The notes: generated by a model not told the origin, from the letters alone. A stretch of 64,000 bases of DNA from Bacteroidia bacterium (GCA_023151315.1 JAKLJE010000003.1:61732-125731); one strand, 5' to 3'. Positions 51,225-58,826 are shown, counted from the first letter of the stretch. Made by a program: numbers and translations.

Positions 51225-53756
51225 ATGAGGTTTATCACTGTTACCAGAATTATTTTGGTATTTATGAGTCTTGTCACTTTGTGCTCAGAGCAATTCTTGA
51301 ACGCTCAATCACTAGTATGGGCAAACCGAATCGGTGGCACAAACTTGGAAATGAGTAGGAGCATAAAACTGGATGAACAAGGTAATATTTATACTATCGG
51401 GAGCTTCTATGGAACAATTGATTTTAACCCCGGCGCAGGAGTATTCAATTTGACATCTTCCGGCTTCACCGACGTGTATGTTTCTAAACTCGACAACAAC
51501 GGGAATTTTATTTGGGCAAAAAAAATGGGGGGCTCTAGTGATGAAGAAGGTGTAGCACTTACGCTGGATACAGCAGGTAATATTTATATGACAGGATCCT
51601 TTTCGGGTACTTCAGATTTTAATCCAGGGGTTGGAACGTTCAATTTGACAAGCGCAGGTGGTCTTGATGTTTTCATTACCAAACTGGACAACAATGGAAA
51701 TTTCATCTGGGCTAAGAAGTTGAGCGGTACCTTAGATCAGCAGAGCACTTCAATCTGTTTAGATACAAATAACAATGTTGTAGTGGCTGGATATCACCAA
51801 GGTATGACCGATTTTGATCCGGGCCTCAACAGTTTCAATATTAATTCTTCAGGTGGGAATGATATTTTTATTTGTCGGTTGGACGCCGCTGGTGCTTTTC
51901 AAATGGCCAAAACTATGGGCGGGGCAGATGACGATAGATGCAATTCCGTCGTGACAGATAAATATAACAATATTTATACTACAGGTTACTATATGAACAC
52001 TGCGGATCTCAATCCAGGACCGGCAGTGTTTAATGTTACATCGACGGGTATTTACGACGTTTTTATTTCGAAACTCGATGCATCAGGAAATTTCATTTTT
52101 GGATTGAGTTTACATGGTCAATATACTGATGTTGGCGTCCAGATAGCTCTTGATAAATTTTCGAATATCTATATCTGCGGGAGGACAGAAGGGAATTTGG
52201 ATTTCGATGCAGGACCGGGAAGCTACTTCTCCAACGCATCGCCGGGAACAATTGATATATTCATTGCAAAATATACTGGCACAGGGTCGCTGCTATGGGG
52301 CGGCACTATTGGATCCATAGGTGCCGAGAACCCTGGAGGCCTTGGGTTGGACAGTTTGGGGAATGTATTTCTAATTGGAGATTTTGGGTACACAACAGAT
52401 TTTGACTTCGGACCCGGGACATACACCATGACTTCGAACGGTATTATTAATGACAACTTCATTTGTAAATACAGTACCAACGGAGTATTCAGGTGGGCGA
52501 AATCTTATGGCGGCACGTCAAATGAATTCAACGAAGATGTTTTTGTGGATATCGATCAGAACTTATATATCTGCGGTGAATTCAATGATGTTGTAGACTT
52601 TGAACCGGATGCAGGTGCTTATGTTCTGACTTGTGTTGGGAGTTCTGACGTTTTCGTGGAAAAATTCAATCCTTGTCGTAATGAATTGGTAAATGTTTTA
52701 AACATAACAGCATGCGATAGTTTCAGCTACAATGATCAAACTTACTTTGTAAACGGAATTTATCGTCACATATATCCTTCCTCTCCATGTGATAGTGTAG
52801 TACAACTTCATCTTACGCTAACTTATTCCAGCCAATCAATCGATAGTTTATCATCCTGTGATAGTTTGACGTGGATTGATGGAATCACCTATACGACCGA
52901 TAATAACAGCGCAACTTACACATTGAATAACTCTCAAGGTTGTGACAGCGTTATTCATCTCTCTCTTGATATTCGAAATATGACAACTTCTGTTGACTCA
53001 CAGCTTTCATGCACAGCTATAACCTGGATTGACGGCAACACATATTCCAATAGTAACGATATCGCAACATTTACCATGATGAACATTGCGGGTTGCGACA
53101 GTGTCATACAATTGAATTTCACATTCACCGGATACAATACCGCAGACTCTATAAATTCTTGTGAACCTATTATCTGGATTGACAGTGTCACTTATGCCAC
53201 CAGTAATGACACGGCGTTAGCTCATTTCACCTCGGTTAATGGTTGCGATTCCATCGTTCATTTGTTGTTGGAAATCCCGGTGATCAATGATAGTCTTATT
53301 CAAAATTCGGATACGTTATTCGCATTTCAAGTTTCGGATACTTATCAATGGGTGAATTGTGATAGCGGTTTTACCCAATTAGTTGGTGATACTTTCCAAT
53401 TTTTCACCACTTATCTAGCCGGGAATTATGCTGTCATAATGAATATTAACGGATGCATTGACACAAGTATATGCGCGTATTTAGCTCCCCTGGGAACACC
53501 GGAAAGACCACTGCATAACATATATCTCTATCCGAATCCGGCTCAAAATTCAATCATTCTAAAGCTCCCTAATAGTACCAACTACGGTATTGTACGATTA
53601 TATAATTCACTTGGTGAACTTGTTTTCGAGACAACTCATGACCCGAATGTGTCAAACCTTGAAATTTCCACTAATTCGTTGATAGAAGGATTGTATTTGA
53701 TCGAATATATGACGAATGACGAGGTTCAACGAACCTTATTTGTTATACGGAGATAA
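51225..53756 (+). CDS. T9SS-secreted SBBP-repeat protein with sorting domain
   Basis: An 843-residue extracellular protein in four parts. The signal peptide ends near FLNAQ. About eight to nine SBBP-type beta-propeller repeats of ~50 residues cover about 28-480, each with the pattern GNIYxxGSFxGTxDFNPG, DVFxxKLDxxGNFIWAK. Four Cys-containing repeats of about 47 residues cover about 485-685, with consensus CxSxxWIDGxTY and GCDSVIxLxL. A type A T9SS sorting domain closes it (NIYLYPNPAQNSIILKLPNS, then EGLYLIEYMTN). It is likely to be an adhesin or surface-layer protein. The repeat sequences are very similar at DNA level, so copy number may vary. Confidence 0.87.
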   Translation: MRFITVTRIILVFMSLVTLCSEQFLNAQSLVWANRIGGTNLEMSRSIKLDEQGNIYTIGSFYGTIDFNPGAGVFNLTSSGFTDVYVSKLDNNGNFIWAKKMGGSSDEEGVALTLDTAGNIYMTGSFSGTSDFNPGVGTFNLTSAGGLDVFITKLDNNGNFIWAKKLSGTLDQQSTSICLDTNNNVVVAGYHQGMTDFDPGLNSFNINSSGGNDIFICRLDAAGAFQMAKTMGGADDDRCNSVVTDKYNNIYTTGYYMNTADLNPGPAVFNVTSTGIYDVFISKLDASGNFIFGLSLHGQYTDVGVQIALDKFSNIYICGRTEGNLDFDAGPGSYFSNASPGTIDIFIAKYTGTGSLLWGGTIGSIGAENPGGLGLDSLGNVFLIGDFGYTTDFDFGPGTYTMTSNGIINDNFICKYSTNGVFRWAKSYGGTSNEFNEDVFVDIDQNLYICGEFNDVVDFEPDAGAYVLTCVGSSDVFVEKFNPCRNELVNVLNITACDSFSYNDQTYFVNGIYRHIYPSSPCDSVVQLHLTLTYSSQSIDSLSSCDSLTWIDGITYTTDNNSATYTLNNSQGCDSVIHLSLDIRNMTTSVDSQLSCTAITWIDGNTYSNSNDIATFTMMNIAGCDSVIQLNFTFTGYNTADSINSCEPIIWIDSVTYATSNDTALAHFTSVNGCDSIVHLLLEIPVINDSLIQNSDTLFAFQVSDTYQWVNCDSGFTQLVGDTFQFFTTYLAGNYAVIMNINGCIDTSICAYLAPLGTPERPLHNIYLYPNPAQNSIILKLPNSTNYGIVRLYNSLGELVFETTHDPNVSNLEISTNSLIEGLYLIEYMTNDEVQRTLFVIRR

Positions 53757-54231
53757 AGATTCACATAGCATGCATCGCTCGTGTAAGTTGAGTTTTCTTG
53801 CTTAATCTGTTTATATGTAAACTGTTAGAACTCCTCGGTAATTAACATGACCCTGACCATCGACGGAAGTAAAATTCGCAATCTTTAAATATTGGCGTAT
53901 AAAACATTAATGTGAGGATAAAGTGCCGTTTGCTCAACAAACGTGTTGACTATGATGCAAACAATGAGCACCGATTCCAGCCAGTCTTCATGTAACCGGG
54001 CGAGCAGGAAGTTGACATTCGGTAGTAGCAATTCTTTGTGGTCAAAAATGTCTAAGATGTTCTGAAGAGTTAGGCGGTTTCTGAATCTTCCGGTGGCTGC
54101 GTAAGGGTAATTTGCCGCCAGCTCATGTTCCGGACGTGCGTGAAACCTCGAAATAATGCAAGTTATTTTTGGCGCTCAAACGCTTGCTAAAGAATAGATT
54201 AGAGGTAAGATAAGGCCACTTTATTTTTAAA
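53757..54231. other. Gap between the SBBP gene and the tRNA-Phe repeats
   Basis: No convincing gene. On the minus strand a frame is open for 96 codons (53885-54175) but has no usable start codon and no recognised family, so it is at most a gene remnant. No terminator is visible after the T9SS gene. Confidence 0.45.
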
Positions 54232-54343
54232 GACTTTAAAATTACGGAGCCGGTAAGTGCAGAAGGCACGTGCAGCGCTAATTCCGACCCGATGAAAAAA
54301 AGAAAGGTTCTCATTTCTGAGAACCTTTTCAGTGGTTCGGGGC
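54232..54343. repeat. Tandem copy 1 of the tRNA-Phe 3' end and terminator
   Basis: A 112-bp segment about 95% identical to 54369-54480. On the minus strand it contains the last 10 nt of tRNA-Phe (GCCCCGAACC) and the same terminator hairpin (54295-54328). About 60 bp of conserved downstream sequence with CCGGCTCCG and GGCACG-type blocks follows. The last 50 bp are identical in both copies. Confidence 0.9.
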
Positions 54344-54351
54344 AGGGCCGT

Positions 54352-54380
54352 AATTTGAAAGTCCTGTGGACTTTGAAATT
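54352..54380. repeat. Inverted repeat between the two tandem copies
   Basis: AATTTGAAAGTCC and GGACTTTGAAATT are 13-bp arms with one mismatch around a TGT centre. It straddles the junction between copy 1 and copy 2. Confidence 0.7.
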
Positions 54381-54480
54381 GCGGAGCCGGTAAGTGCGGA
54401 AGGCACGCGCAGCGCCAATTCCGACCCGACGAAAAAAAGAAAGGTTCTCATTTCTGAGAACCTTTTCAGTGGTTCGGGGC
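54369..54480. repeat. Tandem copy 2, containing the real tRNA-Phe 3' end
   Basis: Partner of 54232-54343 at a period of 137 bp. It includes the functional tRNA-Phe 3' end and its terminator, then the same downstream block. Differences between the copies are scattered single-base changes, mostly A/G. Confidence 0.9.
54432..54465 (-). terminator. Terminator of tRNA-Phe
   Basis: On the minus strand AAAGGTTCTCA and TGAGAACCTTT form a perfect 11-bp stem (loop GAAA), followed by C and seven T. It begins 4 nt after the tRNA 3' end. An identical hairpin in copy 1 (54295-54328) acts as a second one. Confidence 0.9.
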
Positions 54481-54542
54481 GGAATTGAACCGCCGACACA
54501 CAGATTTTCAGTCTGTTGCTCTACCAACTGAGCTACCGAACC
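54470..54542 (-). tRNA. tRNA-Phe (GAA)
   Basis: 73 nt fold into a standard cloverleaf. The acceptor is GGTTCGG with CCGAACC, the D-arm GCTC/GAGC, the anticodon stem ACAGA/TCTGT with loop CTGAAAA (anticodon GAA), and the T-arm GGCGG/CCGCC with TTCAATT. The discriminator is A. CCA is not encoded (ACTG follows the acceptor stem). A TAnnTTTG promoter lies 116 nt upstream, before a broken 5'-half copy of the same tRNA. Confidence 0.97.
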
Positions 54543-54574
54543 AATATGTACTAAACTCTTTTAACCTTCCCGAT

Positions 54575-54620
54575 TCTGTTGCTCTACCTCCCGATAGCTA
54601 TCGGGATGAGCTACCGAACC
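54575..54620 (-). pseudogene. Broken 5'-half copy of tRNA-Phe with palindrome insert
   Basis: Read on the minus strand: the first 14 nt of tRNA-Phe (GGTTCGGTAGCTCA), an 18-bp palindrome in place of the D-loop bases GTT, then GGTAGAGCAACAGA, the rest of the D-arm and the 5' anticodon stem. After that the similarity stops: no anticodon loop or 3' half. It lies between the promoter and the intact tRNA, so it should be in the primary transcript. Confidence 0.85.
54589..54606. repeat. Perfect 18-bp palindrome TCCCGATAGCTATCGGGA
   Basis: TCCCGATAG and CTATCGGGA are perfect arms with no spacer. The palindrome sits exactly in the D-loop of the tRNA-Phe half copy and would form a strong stem in RNA. 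Confidence 0.9.
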
Positions 54621-54657
54621 TCCACTGTTTCCAACTGTTTTTAACGCAGTCGGGGCG

Positions 54658-54665
54658 CAAATGTA
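54658..54665 (-). promoter_or_regulatory. Promoter of the tRNA-Phe transcript
   Basis: Reads TACATTTG on the minus strand (TAnnTTTG). TTTTG at 54683-54687 lies 17 nt upstream as -33, overlapping the xseB terminator. Confidence 0.7.
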
Positions 54666-54683
54666 AAAATTATTTCCATTATC

Positions 54684-54704
54684 AAAACCTGAAAACAGGT
54701 TTTT
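54684..54704 (-). terminator. Terminator after xseB
   Basis: AAAACCTG and CAGGTTTT form an 8-bp stem around four A (plus strand). On the minus strand it ends in TTTT and G. Its tail doubles as the -33 box of the tRNA promoter. Confidence 0.65.
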
Positions 54705-54722
54705 CGGAAAATTGAATGACTT

Positions 54723-54929
54723 CTATTTCTCCTGATCACCAATTTGTCCTATGATTTTGGAAACTTCTTCCTCTGTCATACGGAGTCGTGATCGGCAAAA
54801 ACTGATCAGCTCAGCGGCTCTTTTCAGTTTAGCGGCTAATTCGTCAACCGGAATTGATTCATCTTCAATGGATCTGGCAATATCATTCAGTTCATCCAGT
54901 GCCTGGGAATAATTCTGCTCCTTACTCAT
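54723..54929 (-). CDS. xseB: Exodeoxyribonuclease VII small subunit
   Basis: A 68-residue XseB. It forms with XseA an enzyme that degrades single-stranded DNA to acid-soluble oligonucleotides. The family pattern is visible: YSQALDELNDIARSIEDESI, then VDELAAKLKRAAELISFCRS and LRMTEEEVSKII. ATG 54929 gives the normal short N-terminus; its start overlaps the end of xseA by 8 nt, so the subunits are coupled. Confidence 0.95.
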   Translation of the reverse strand: MSKEQNYSQALDELNDIARSIEDESIPVDELAAKLKRAAELISFCRSRLRMTEEEVSKIIGQIGDQEK

Positions 54930-56283
54930 CTTGCTTTGTATTTGTTTCGGTAATGACCGCCCGGACAGTTCCGTCGGCCAAGGTAATTGTAATGTTTTCG
55001 TCAATATTCAGGTCTTCCGCTGAACGTATGACCTGCTCATTTCTGTTTACGATTGCATATCCGCGCTTCAGGACATTTTTAGGATCCAGCAATCTGAACT
55101 GTGCTTCCAGTTTATCCAGCGTGAATCCCGCACGTTCCGTAATCCGTTTTGGTGAAGTACTCAATCTGTATTGCAGTTCATTTAATTTCACTCCGGATTT
55201 GTTCAACAGCTGCAAGGCAGTATGCTTCAGATTCTCATGCATCCGGGTGAGGGAATTCAATCGTAGATGCAGAAGATTTGTAGTTCCGCCGGAAATACGA
55301 ACGGACAAATGATCCAGTTTACGCGCCGCATTTTTAATCATGTGTTGTCCGCGCAAAGTGATAAGCTCCCGAAGTCCTTCAATTGTTTCTTCGAAACTGC
55401 GGTTTACATCAATGATGAACTCTGCAGCCTGCGTTGGTGTTTTCACAGCGGTATTGACAACCAGATCGGCAACACTTTCATTCTTCAGGTGTCCGATTCC
55501 GGTAATGACGGGTATCGGAAAACGTGCTAACGCATGTGCGAGGCGAAATTGATCGAATGGAAGCAGATCACTTTGTGCGCCACCGCCGCGCACCATTACC
55601 ACTACATCAGTTTGTTGACCTGCTTCGTGGTCGCTGTAAATTTTCAATAGTTGTTCTCTCATGGATTCAGCAGCTTTTTCTCCCTGTAGTATTGAGAAAT
55701 ACGGTCTTACAGTGAATTTATATCCAAAAGGATTATTCGCGATTGTATCTGCAAAATCCTGATACCCGGCTGCCGATGCAGAAGTAATTACTGCGATATT
55801 CTGAATCACCGGAGGCAATTCCGCTTCTTTGTTCGGTGTTTGAAAAACTCCATCGTGAAGTGTAATTCCTTTCTGAGCCGCGAGCTGCGCAATGGTTTGA
55901 CGTCTTTGCAATTCCAGCTGACCCAGCATGTGCTGAGAATCGATATCAAACAACTGCAGAGAAAGTCCGTGAACCGGATGAAAAGCAACACCTGCGCGTA
56001 CAAGTACCTGCATCCCGCGATCCGGTCTTTTACCTGTGATATCTTCGAAATTCCTGAATGAAGCAATGGCTTCTCTGCGCCACACACTTGCTCTTATTCG
56101 TGCAACCAGATCGTCTCCTGCTTCCGCTTTTTCTGTGAGTTCGAAGTAAATGTATTCTCCCCGATCCGTGCGTTCTTTAATTTCCGCAATGATCCACCAC
56201 GTTTTTTCTCCAATGGAAACCTGTAACGCATCGTTTACAAGTTGCAGGAGTTCTGAAAGTCGCAGGTATCCGGGATTGTTCAC
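54922..56283 (-). CDS. xseA: Exodeoxyribonuclease VII large subunit
   Basis: A 453-residue XseA. It has the N-terminal OB-fold (about 10-115: LRLSELLQLVNDALQVSIGE, WWIIAEIKERTDRGEYIYFE). The catalytic domain follows, with AVITSASAAGYQDFADTIAN, VMVRGGGAQSDLLPFDQFRL, and PVITGIGHLKNESVADLVVN before VKTPTQAAEF. A coiled-coil region follows (ITLRGQHMIKNAARKLDHLS), and the C-terminal tail has RGYAIVNRNEQVIRSAEDLN. The likely start is GTG at 56283, 3 nt after a -7 element; a TTG at 56289 overlaps the element itself. Confidence 0.94.
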   Translation of the reverse strand: MNNPGYLRLSELLQLVNDALQVSIGEKTWWIIAEIKERTDRGEYIYFELTEKAEAGDDLVARIRASVWRREAIASFRNFEDITGKRPDRGMQVLVRAGVAFHPVHGLSLQLFDIDSQHMLGQLELQRRQTIAQLAAQKGITLHDGVFQTPNKEAELPPVIQNIAVITSASAAGYQDFADTIANNPFGYKFTVRPYFSILQGEKAAESMREQLLKIYSDHEAGQQTDVVVMVRGGGAQSDLLPFDQFRLAHALARFPIPVITGIGHLKNESVADLVVNTAVKTPTQAAEFIIDVNRSFEETIEGLRELITLRGQHMIKNAARKLDHLSVRISGGTTNLLHLRLNSLTRMHENLKHTALQLLNKSGVKLNELQYRLSTSPKRITERAGFTLDKLEAQFRLLDPKNVLKRGYAIVNRNEQVIRSAEDLNIDENITITLADGTVRAVITETNTKQDE

Positions 56284-56286
56284 GAT

Positions 56287-56294
56287 CAAATATA
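56287..56294 (-). promoter_or_regulatory. -7 promoter element of xseA
   Basis: Reads TATATTTG on the minus strand (TAnnTTTG), 3 nt before the GTG start. It predicts a leaderless transcript that begins with GTG. Confidence 0.5.
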
Positions 56295-56377
56295 CATCAT
56301 CACAGTCTGAAGATTCGGGAGCAAACGTTTGCGAATTGAAATATACCTGAGATTCTGTTAAATATTTTTTCAGTCGC

Positions 56378-57049
56378 TTACGGCATCAACTGGTGAATCC
56401 CGAATGCTGCAACCCAGAATAGAATCCAGCTGAGGTAAGTTTCGCGATAAAAACGCGTTTCGCGTTTGTAGTTGAGCTGCAGCCCGGCAAAGGAGAGAAA
56501 AAATGACACTATAAAAACGGAAATAAACACCACCGGAGGCGGAGTGAGATTTTCCCAGTACAGTACATCTGTCAAAGGACCTGCGTACATCACAAACACA
56601 ACAGGAATTGCGGAGAGAACGCTTCCTCCGAGTGCACGTACATAAATACTGTAAGGCAAATTGCGAATGAAATTCTGGGTTAGTAAAACCGGAATTGCAA
56701 CAATGAATATGGCAAGTGGCGGAATTTCACCGAGTGTAAATCCGAGTGATTTACCGAAGGCAAAATAACCTCCTGACATTGCTTCGAACCGATTGAGCAG
56801 AATGAAATAAGCAAAAGAAACCGCAAGAGAAAGGACAATGAATCTGAAATCCATTCCTTCCGGTTTGGAAGTGGAGAAGATGAGAAGTCCCGTACAGAAA
56901 ATCATGAACCCAGGAATGATGATGCCGTCGGGAAGCATATGCGTTGCCATTCCGATCACCATCAGTGCCACAACGCCGAGGATAACAGCGCGGATCAGCA
57001 TGGGATTTACTGCTCTTTGTTCAGATTGTGAATTGTTTTCAGACTCCAT
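56378..57049 (-). CDS. Multi-pass membrane protein
   Basis: A 223-residue protein with six to seven membrane helices (MLIRAVILGVVALMVIGMAT, GIIIPGFMIFCTGLLIFSTS, FRFIVLSLAVSFAYFILLN, LAIFIVAIPVLLTQNFI). The segment RALGGSVLSAIPVVFVMYAG, followed by PLTDVLYWENLTPPP, faintly recalls the carotenoid-biosynthesis DUF422/CruF family, but the conserved acidic residue of that family is not evident. I therefore give no function. ATG 57049 was chosen because a -7 element lies 6 nt upstream and longer frames run through it. Confidence 0.7.
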   Translation of the reverse strand: MESENNSQSEQRAVNPMLIRAVILGVVALMVIGMATHMLPDGIIIPGFMIFCTGLLIFSTSKPEGMDFRFIVLSLAVSFAYFILLNRFEAMSGGYFAFGKSLGFTLGEIPPLAIFIVAIPVLLTQNFIRNLPYSIYVRALGGSVLSAIPVVFVMYAGPLTDVLYWENLTPPPVVFISVFIVSFFLSFAGLQLNYKRETRFYRETYLSWILFWVAAFGIHQLMP

Positions 57050-57055
57050 TAGCGG

Positions 57056-57063
57056 CAAAAGTA
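57056..57063 (-). promoter_or_regulatory. -7 promoter element of the 57049 membrane-protein gene
   Basis: Reads TACTTTTG on the minus strand (TAnnTTTG), 6 nt before the ATG. Confidence 0.5.
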
Positions 57064-57115
57064 ATGCATGCGGAAGAATTAACGCCGTTATATTGAATAT
57101 GAGAGGAAGGTATTC

Positions 57116-57123
57116 TAATTTTA
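57116..57123 (+). promoter_or_regulatory. Promoter of the 57130 lipoprotein gene
   Basis: TAATTTTA (one base off TAnnTTTG) with TTG at 57093-57095, spacing 20 nt. It ends 6 nt before the ATG. Confidence 0.5.
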
Positions 57124-57129
57124 CAAGGA

Positions 57130-57846
57130 ATGACCCCACGTAACCTCGCGCATTCACTTTCGCTTTTACTTTTCTGCTGCCTGCTGTTTGCGTGCGGACG
57201 AAACGGGAATTCGGGAAATACTTCCGGCAACAAGCCAACGGATACATTATCTCAACCGGTTGAATATACTGTTGCGCTTGCAGACGTGAATGGAGAAGGC
57301 ATGCGTATCACATATCAGTTTTTCGACATGAAAAAAACTGACACAGGAGCGTTCCGGATGACACATGTATACATGAAACTCGACGGTTCAGAGGATACTA
57401 TGACTGTAAGCGGAGCATGGAAATCCATGAGGACGGATTCTGGAGATTTCATTCGCGTGAGTTCAGGAAGAACGGTGCGCACTTTAGAACGTAAAGGCAA
57501 GTGGAATCTGATTATGATCAACCGCGATTCTTTAGCAGCAGATACCGGAGAAATAGTACTTCGGTGTAAAGTTGATAACGATCCGCGCAATTCTACGGTT
57601 CACGTCTTCGGAAAAGTGCGTGTGAATGCAGATAAATCGGCGTTATTCATTGATGAAACCGGAGATAGTATCCCAATTCTCAAGCTTGGTGCTTTCCGGC
57701 AGTTGTTGGAGCGAAATGATTCCGTGAATCTGGAAAGCGGCATCCGCGGCATTAATCTCGAAGGCACTATTCAATTGCGCATGGCAATGGATGGAAAGAG
57801 TACGCAGAAGTCGTTGATCGTGGAGCGCGTTGGTGCAACGGAATAA
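57130..57846 (+). CDS. Lipoprotein, possibly NlpE- or lipocalin-like
   Basis: A 238-residue lipoprotein: SLLLFCCLLFACGRNG has a LFAC lipobox. The mature protein begins with a Gly/Asn/Thr-rich linker. A beta-rich domain follows in which MRITYQFFDMKKTDTGAFRM, YMKLDGSEDTMTVSGAWKSM and GKWNLIMINRDSLAADTGE have the strand and GxW pattern of NlpE-type barrels. The Cys pair of NlpE is absent, so the likeness is structural at most. Its TAA directly abuts the stop of the convergent DMT gene. Confidence 0.72.
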   Translation: MTPRNLAHSLSLLLFCCLLFACGRNGNSGNTSGNKPTDTLSQPVEYTVALADVNGEGMRITYQFFDMKKTDTGAFRMTHVYMKLDGSEDTMTVSGAWKSMRTDSGDFIRVSSGRTVRTLERKGKWNLIMINRDSLAADTGEIVLRCKVDNDPRNSTVHVFGKVRVNADKSALFIDETGDSIPILKLGAFRQLLERNDSVNLESGIRGINLEGTIQLRMAMDGKSTQKSLIVERVGATE

Positions 57847-58722
57847 TTATTTCTTGTTTACCATCCATACTCCCGAAAGAATTCCACAGATCGCAACGAT
57901 GTGAATCCAGTTGATCCATTCTCCGTCGAATACGCCCCATAACATGGCTACAATCGGAATTGCATAAGTAACGGAAGCTGCGAAGAGAACGCCGGCATCA
58001 CGGATAAGTATGTTGTAAACGATCACGCTTAAGGCTGTTCCGAATACTGCAAGAATGGTGATGAATCCCAGACTCTGCCAAGCCAGAGGATGCGTTTGCA
58101 TCACATGAAGAAAATCCGTAGTGAAAAGATAAATCAACGCAACCGGACCAATGATAGTCAGTGCAAGCAAAGTAGCTTCGACCGGATTCATGTGGCTGAG
58201 TTTGCTCTTGATGATGTTTACACTTAAACCATAAAAAAGTGTGGCAAGCATTACCATACCGCCGCCGAGTAACGCGTTGGAGGAACTTTCCTCTTTCTCG
58301 CCCGCATTGAGTAATACAAACGTAGCCGCTAATCCAACCACTATTCCAACTACCTGCCACGGTTTAACGCGCACACGAAACAGAATCAGTCCGGTGATGA
58401 GTGTGAATAGCGGAGTAAGCGAATTCAACATTCCGGTAAGTGCACTGCTGATCATCGTTTCTGCTTTTGTAAACAAAAACGCCGGCAGTAGATTTCCGAA
58501 TGTACCCATCCCCGCTGCACCCAACCAATTCTTCCAGATTTCACGATTGAAGTGACGGATTCCAAGAGGTAACATGAACAGAAATGCAATGCTGATTCGC
58601 AAAGCGGCAACCTGTCCGGAGGAGAATGCATCCAACCCTCTTTTCATCAGAATGAAGGAGCTGCCCCAGGTCAGTGCGAGACCTGTGAAAATGATCCAGT
58701 TCAGCAGCGGATTGCTTTTCAT
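57847..58722 (-). CDS. EamA/DMT-family transporter
   Basis: A 291-residue drug/metabolite transporter with ten membrane helices in two EamA repeats. The first covers about 5-140, with ALTWGSSFILMKRGLDAFSS and NLLPAFLFTKAETMISSALTG. The second covers about 155-290, with MLATLFYGLSVNIIKSKLSH and AVFGTALSVIVYNILIRDAG. Family members export amino acids, nucleotides or drugs; the substrate cannot be told. The start has a TATCTTTG element 7 nt upstream. Confidence 0.93.
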   Translation of the reverse strand: MKSNPLLNWIIFTGLALTWGSSFILMKRGLDAFSSGQVAALRISIAFLFMLPLGIRHFNREIWKNWLGAAGMGTFGNLLPAFLFTKAETMISSALTGMLNSLTPLFTLITGLILFRVRVKPWQVVGIVVGLAATFVLLNAGEKEESSSNALLGGGMVMLATLFYGLSVNIIKSKLSHMNPVEATLLALTIIGPVALIYLFTTDFLHVMQTHPLAWQSLGFITILAVFGTALSVIVYNILIRDAGVLFAASVTYAIPIVAMLWGVFDGEWINWIHIVAICGILSGVWMVNKK

Positions 58723-58729
58723 CAGGGCG

Positions 58730-58737
58730 CAAAGATA
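58730..58737 (-). promoter_or_regulatory. -7 promoter element of the EamA transporter gene
   Basis: Reads TATCTTTG on the minus strand, perfect TAnnTTTG, 7 nt before the ATG at 58722. Confidence 0.55.
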
Positions 58738-58798
58738 GGTTGATGAACTATTGCTCTTGAAAGTATTTGCACAATACTGTAAACACGCGGCTCCTTCG

Positions 58799-58806
58799 TA
58801 TTTTTA
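58799..58806 (+). promoter_or_regulatory. Possible -7 element of the HMA-ALDH operon
   Basis: TATTTTTA, one base off TAnnTTTG, 20 nt before the ATG at 58827. No well-spaced -33. Confidence 0.35.
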
Positions 58807-58826
58807 CATAATCAGAATCAGAGGAA

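Noticed and set aside
53885-54175. Open frame of 96 codons on the minus strand with protein-like composition
   Set aside because: No ATG, GTG or TTG near its beginning, no recognisable family, and it borders a repeat region. At most a gene remnant.
54232-54480. Integrated prophage or genomic island at tRNA-Phe
   Set aside because: There is a duplicated 3' end but no integrase, excisionase or cargo between or near the copies; kept only as a repeat.
54123-54527. Minus-strand open frame running through tRNA-Phe and both tandem copies
   Set aside because: It reads through a tRNA gene and its terminators and is open only because the repeats lack stops in that frame. Spurious.
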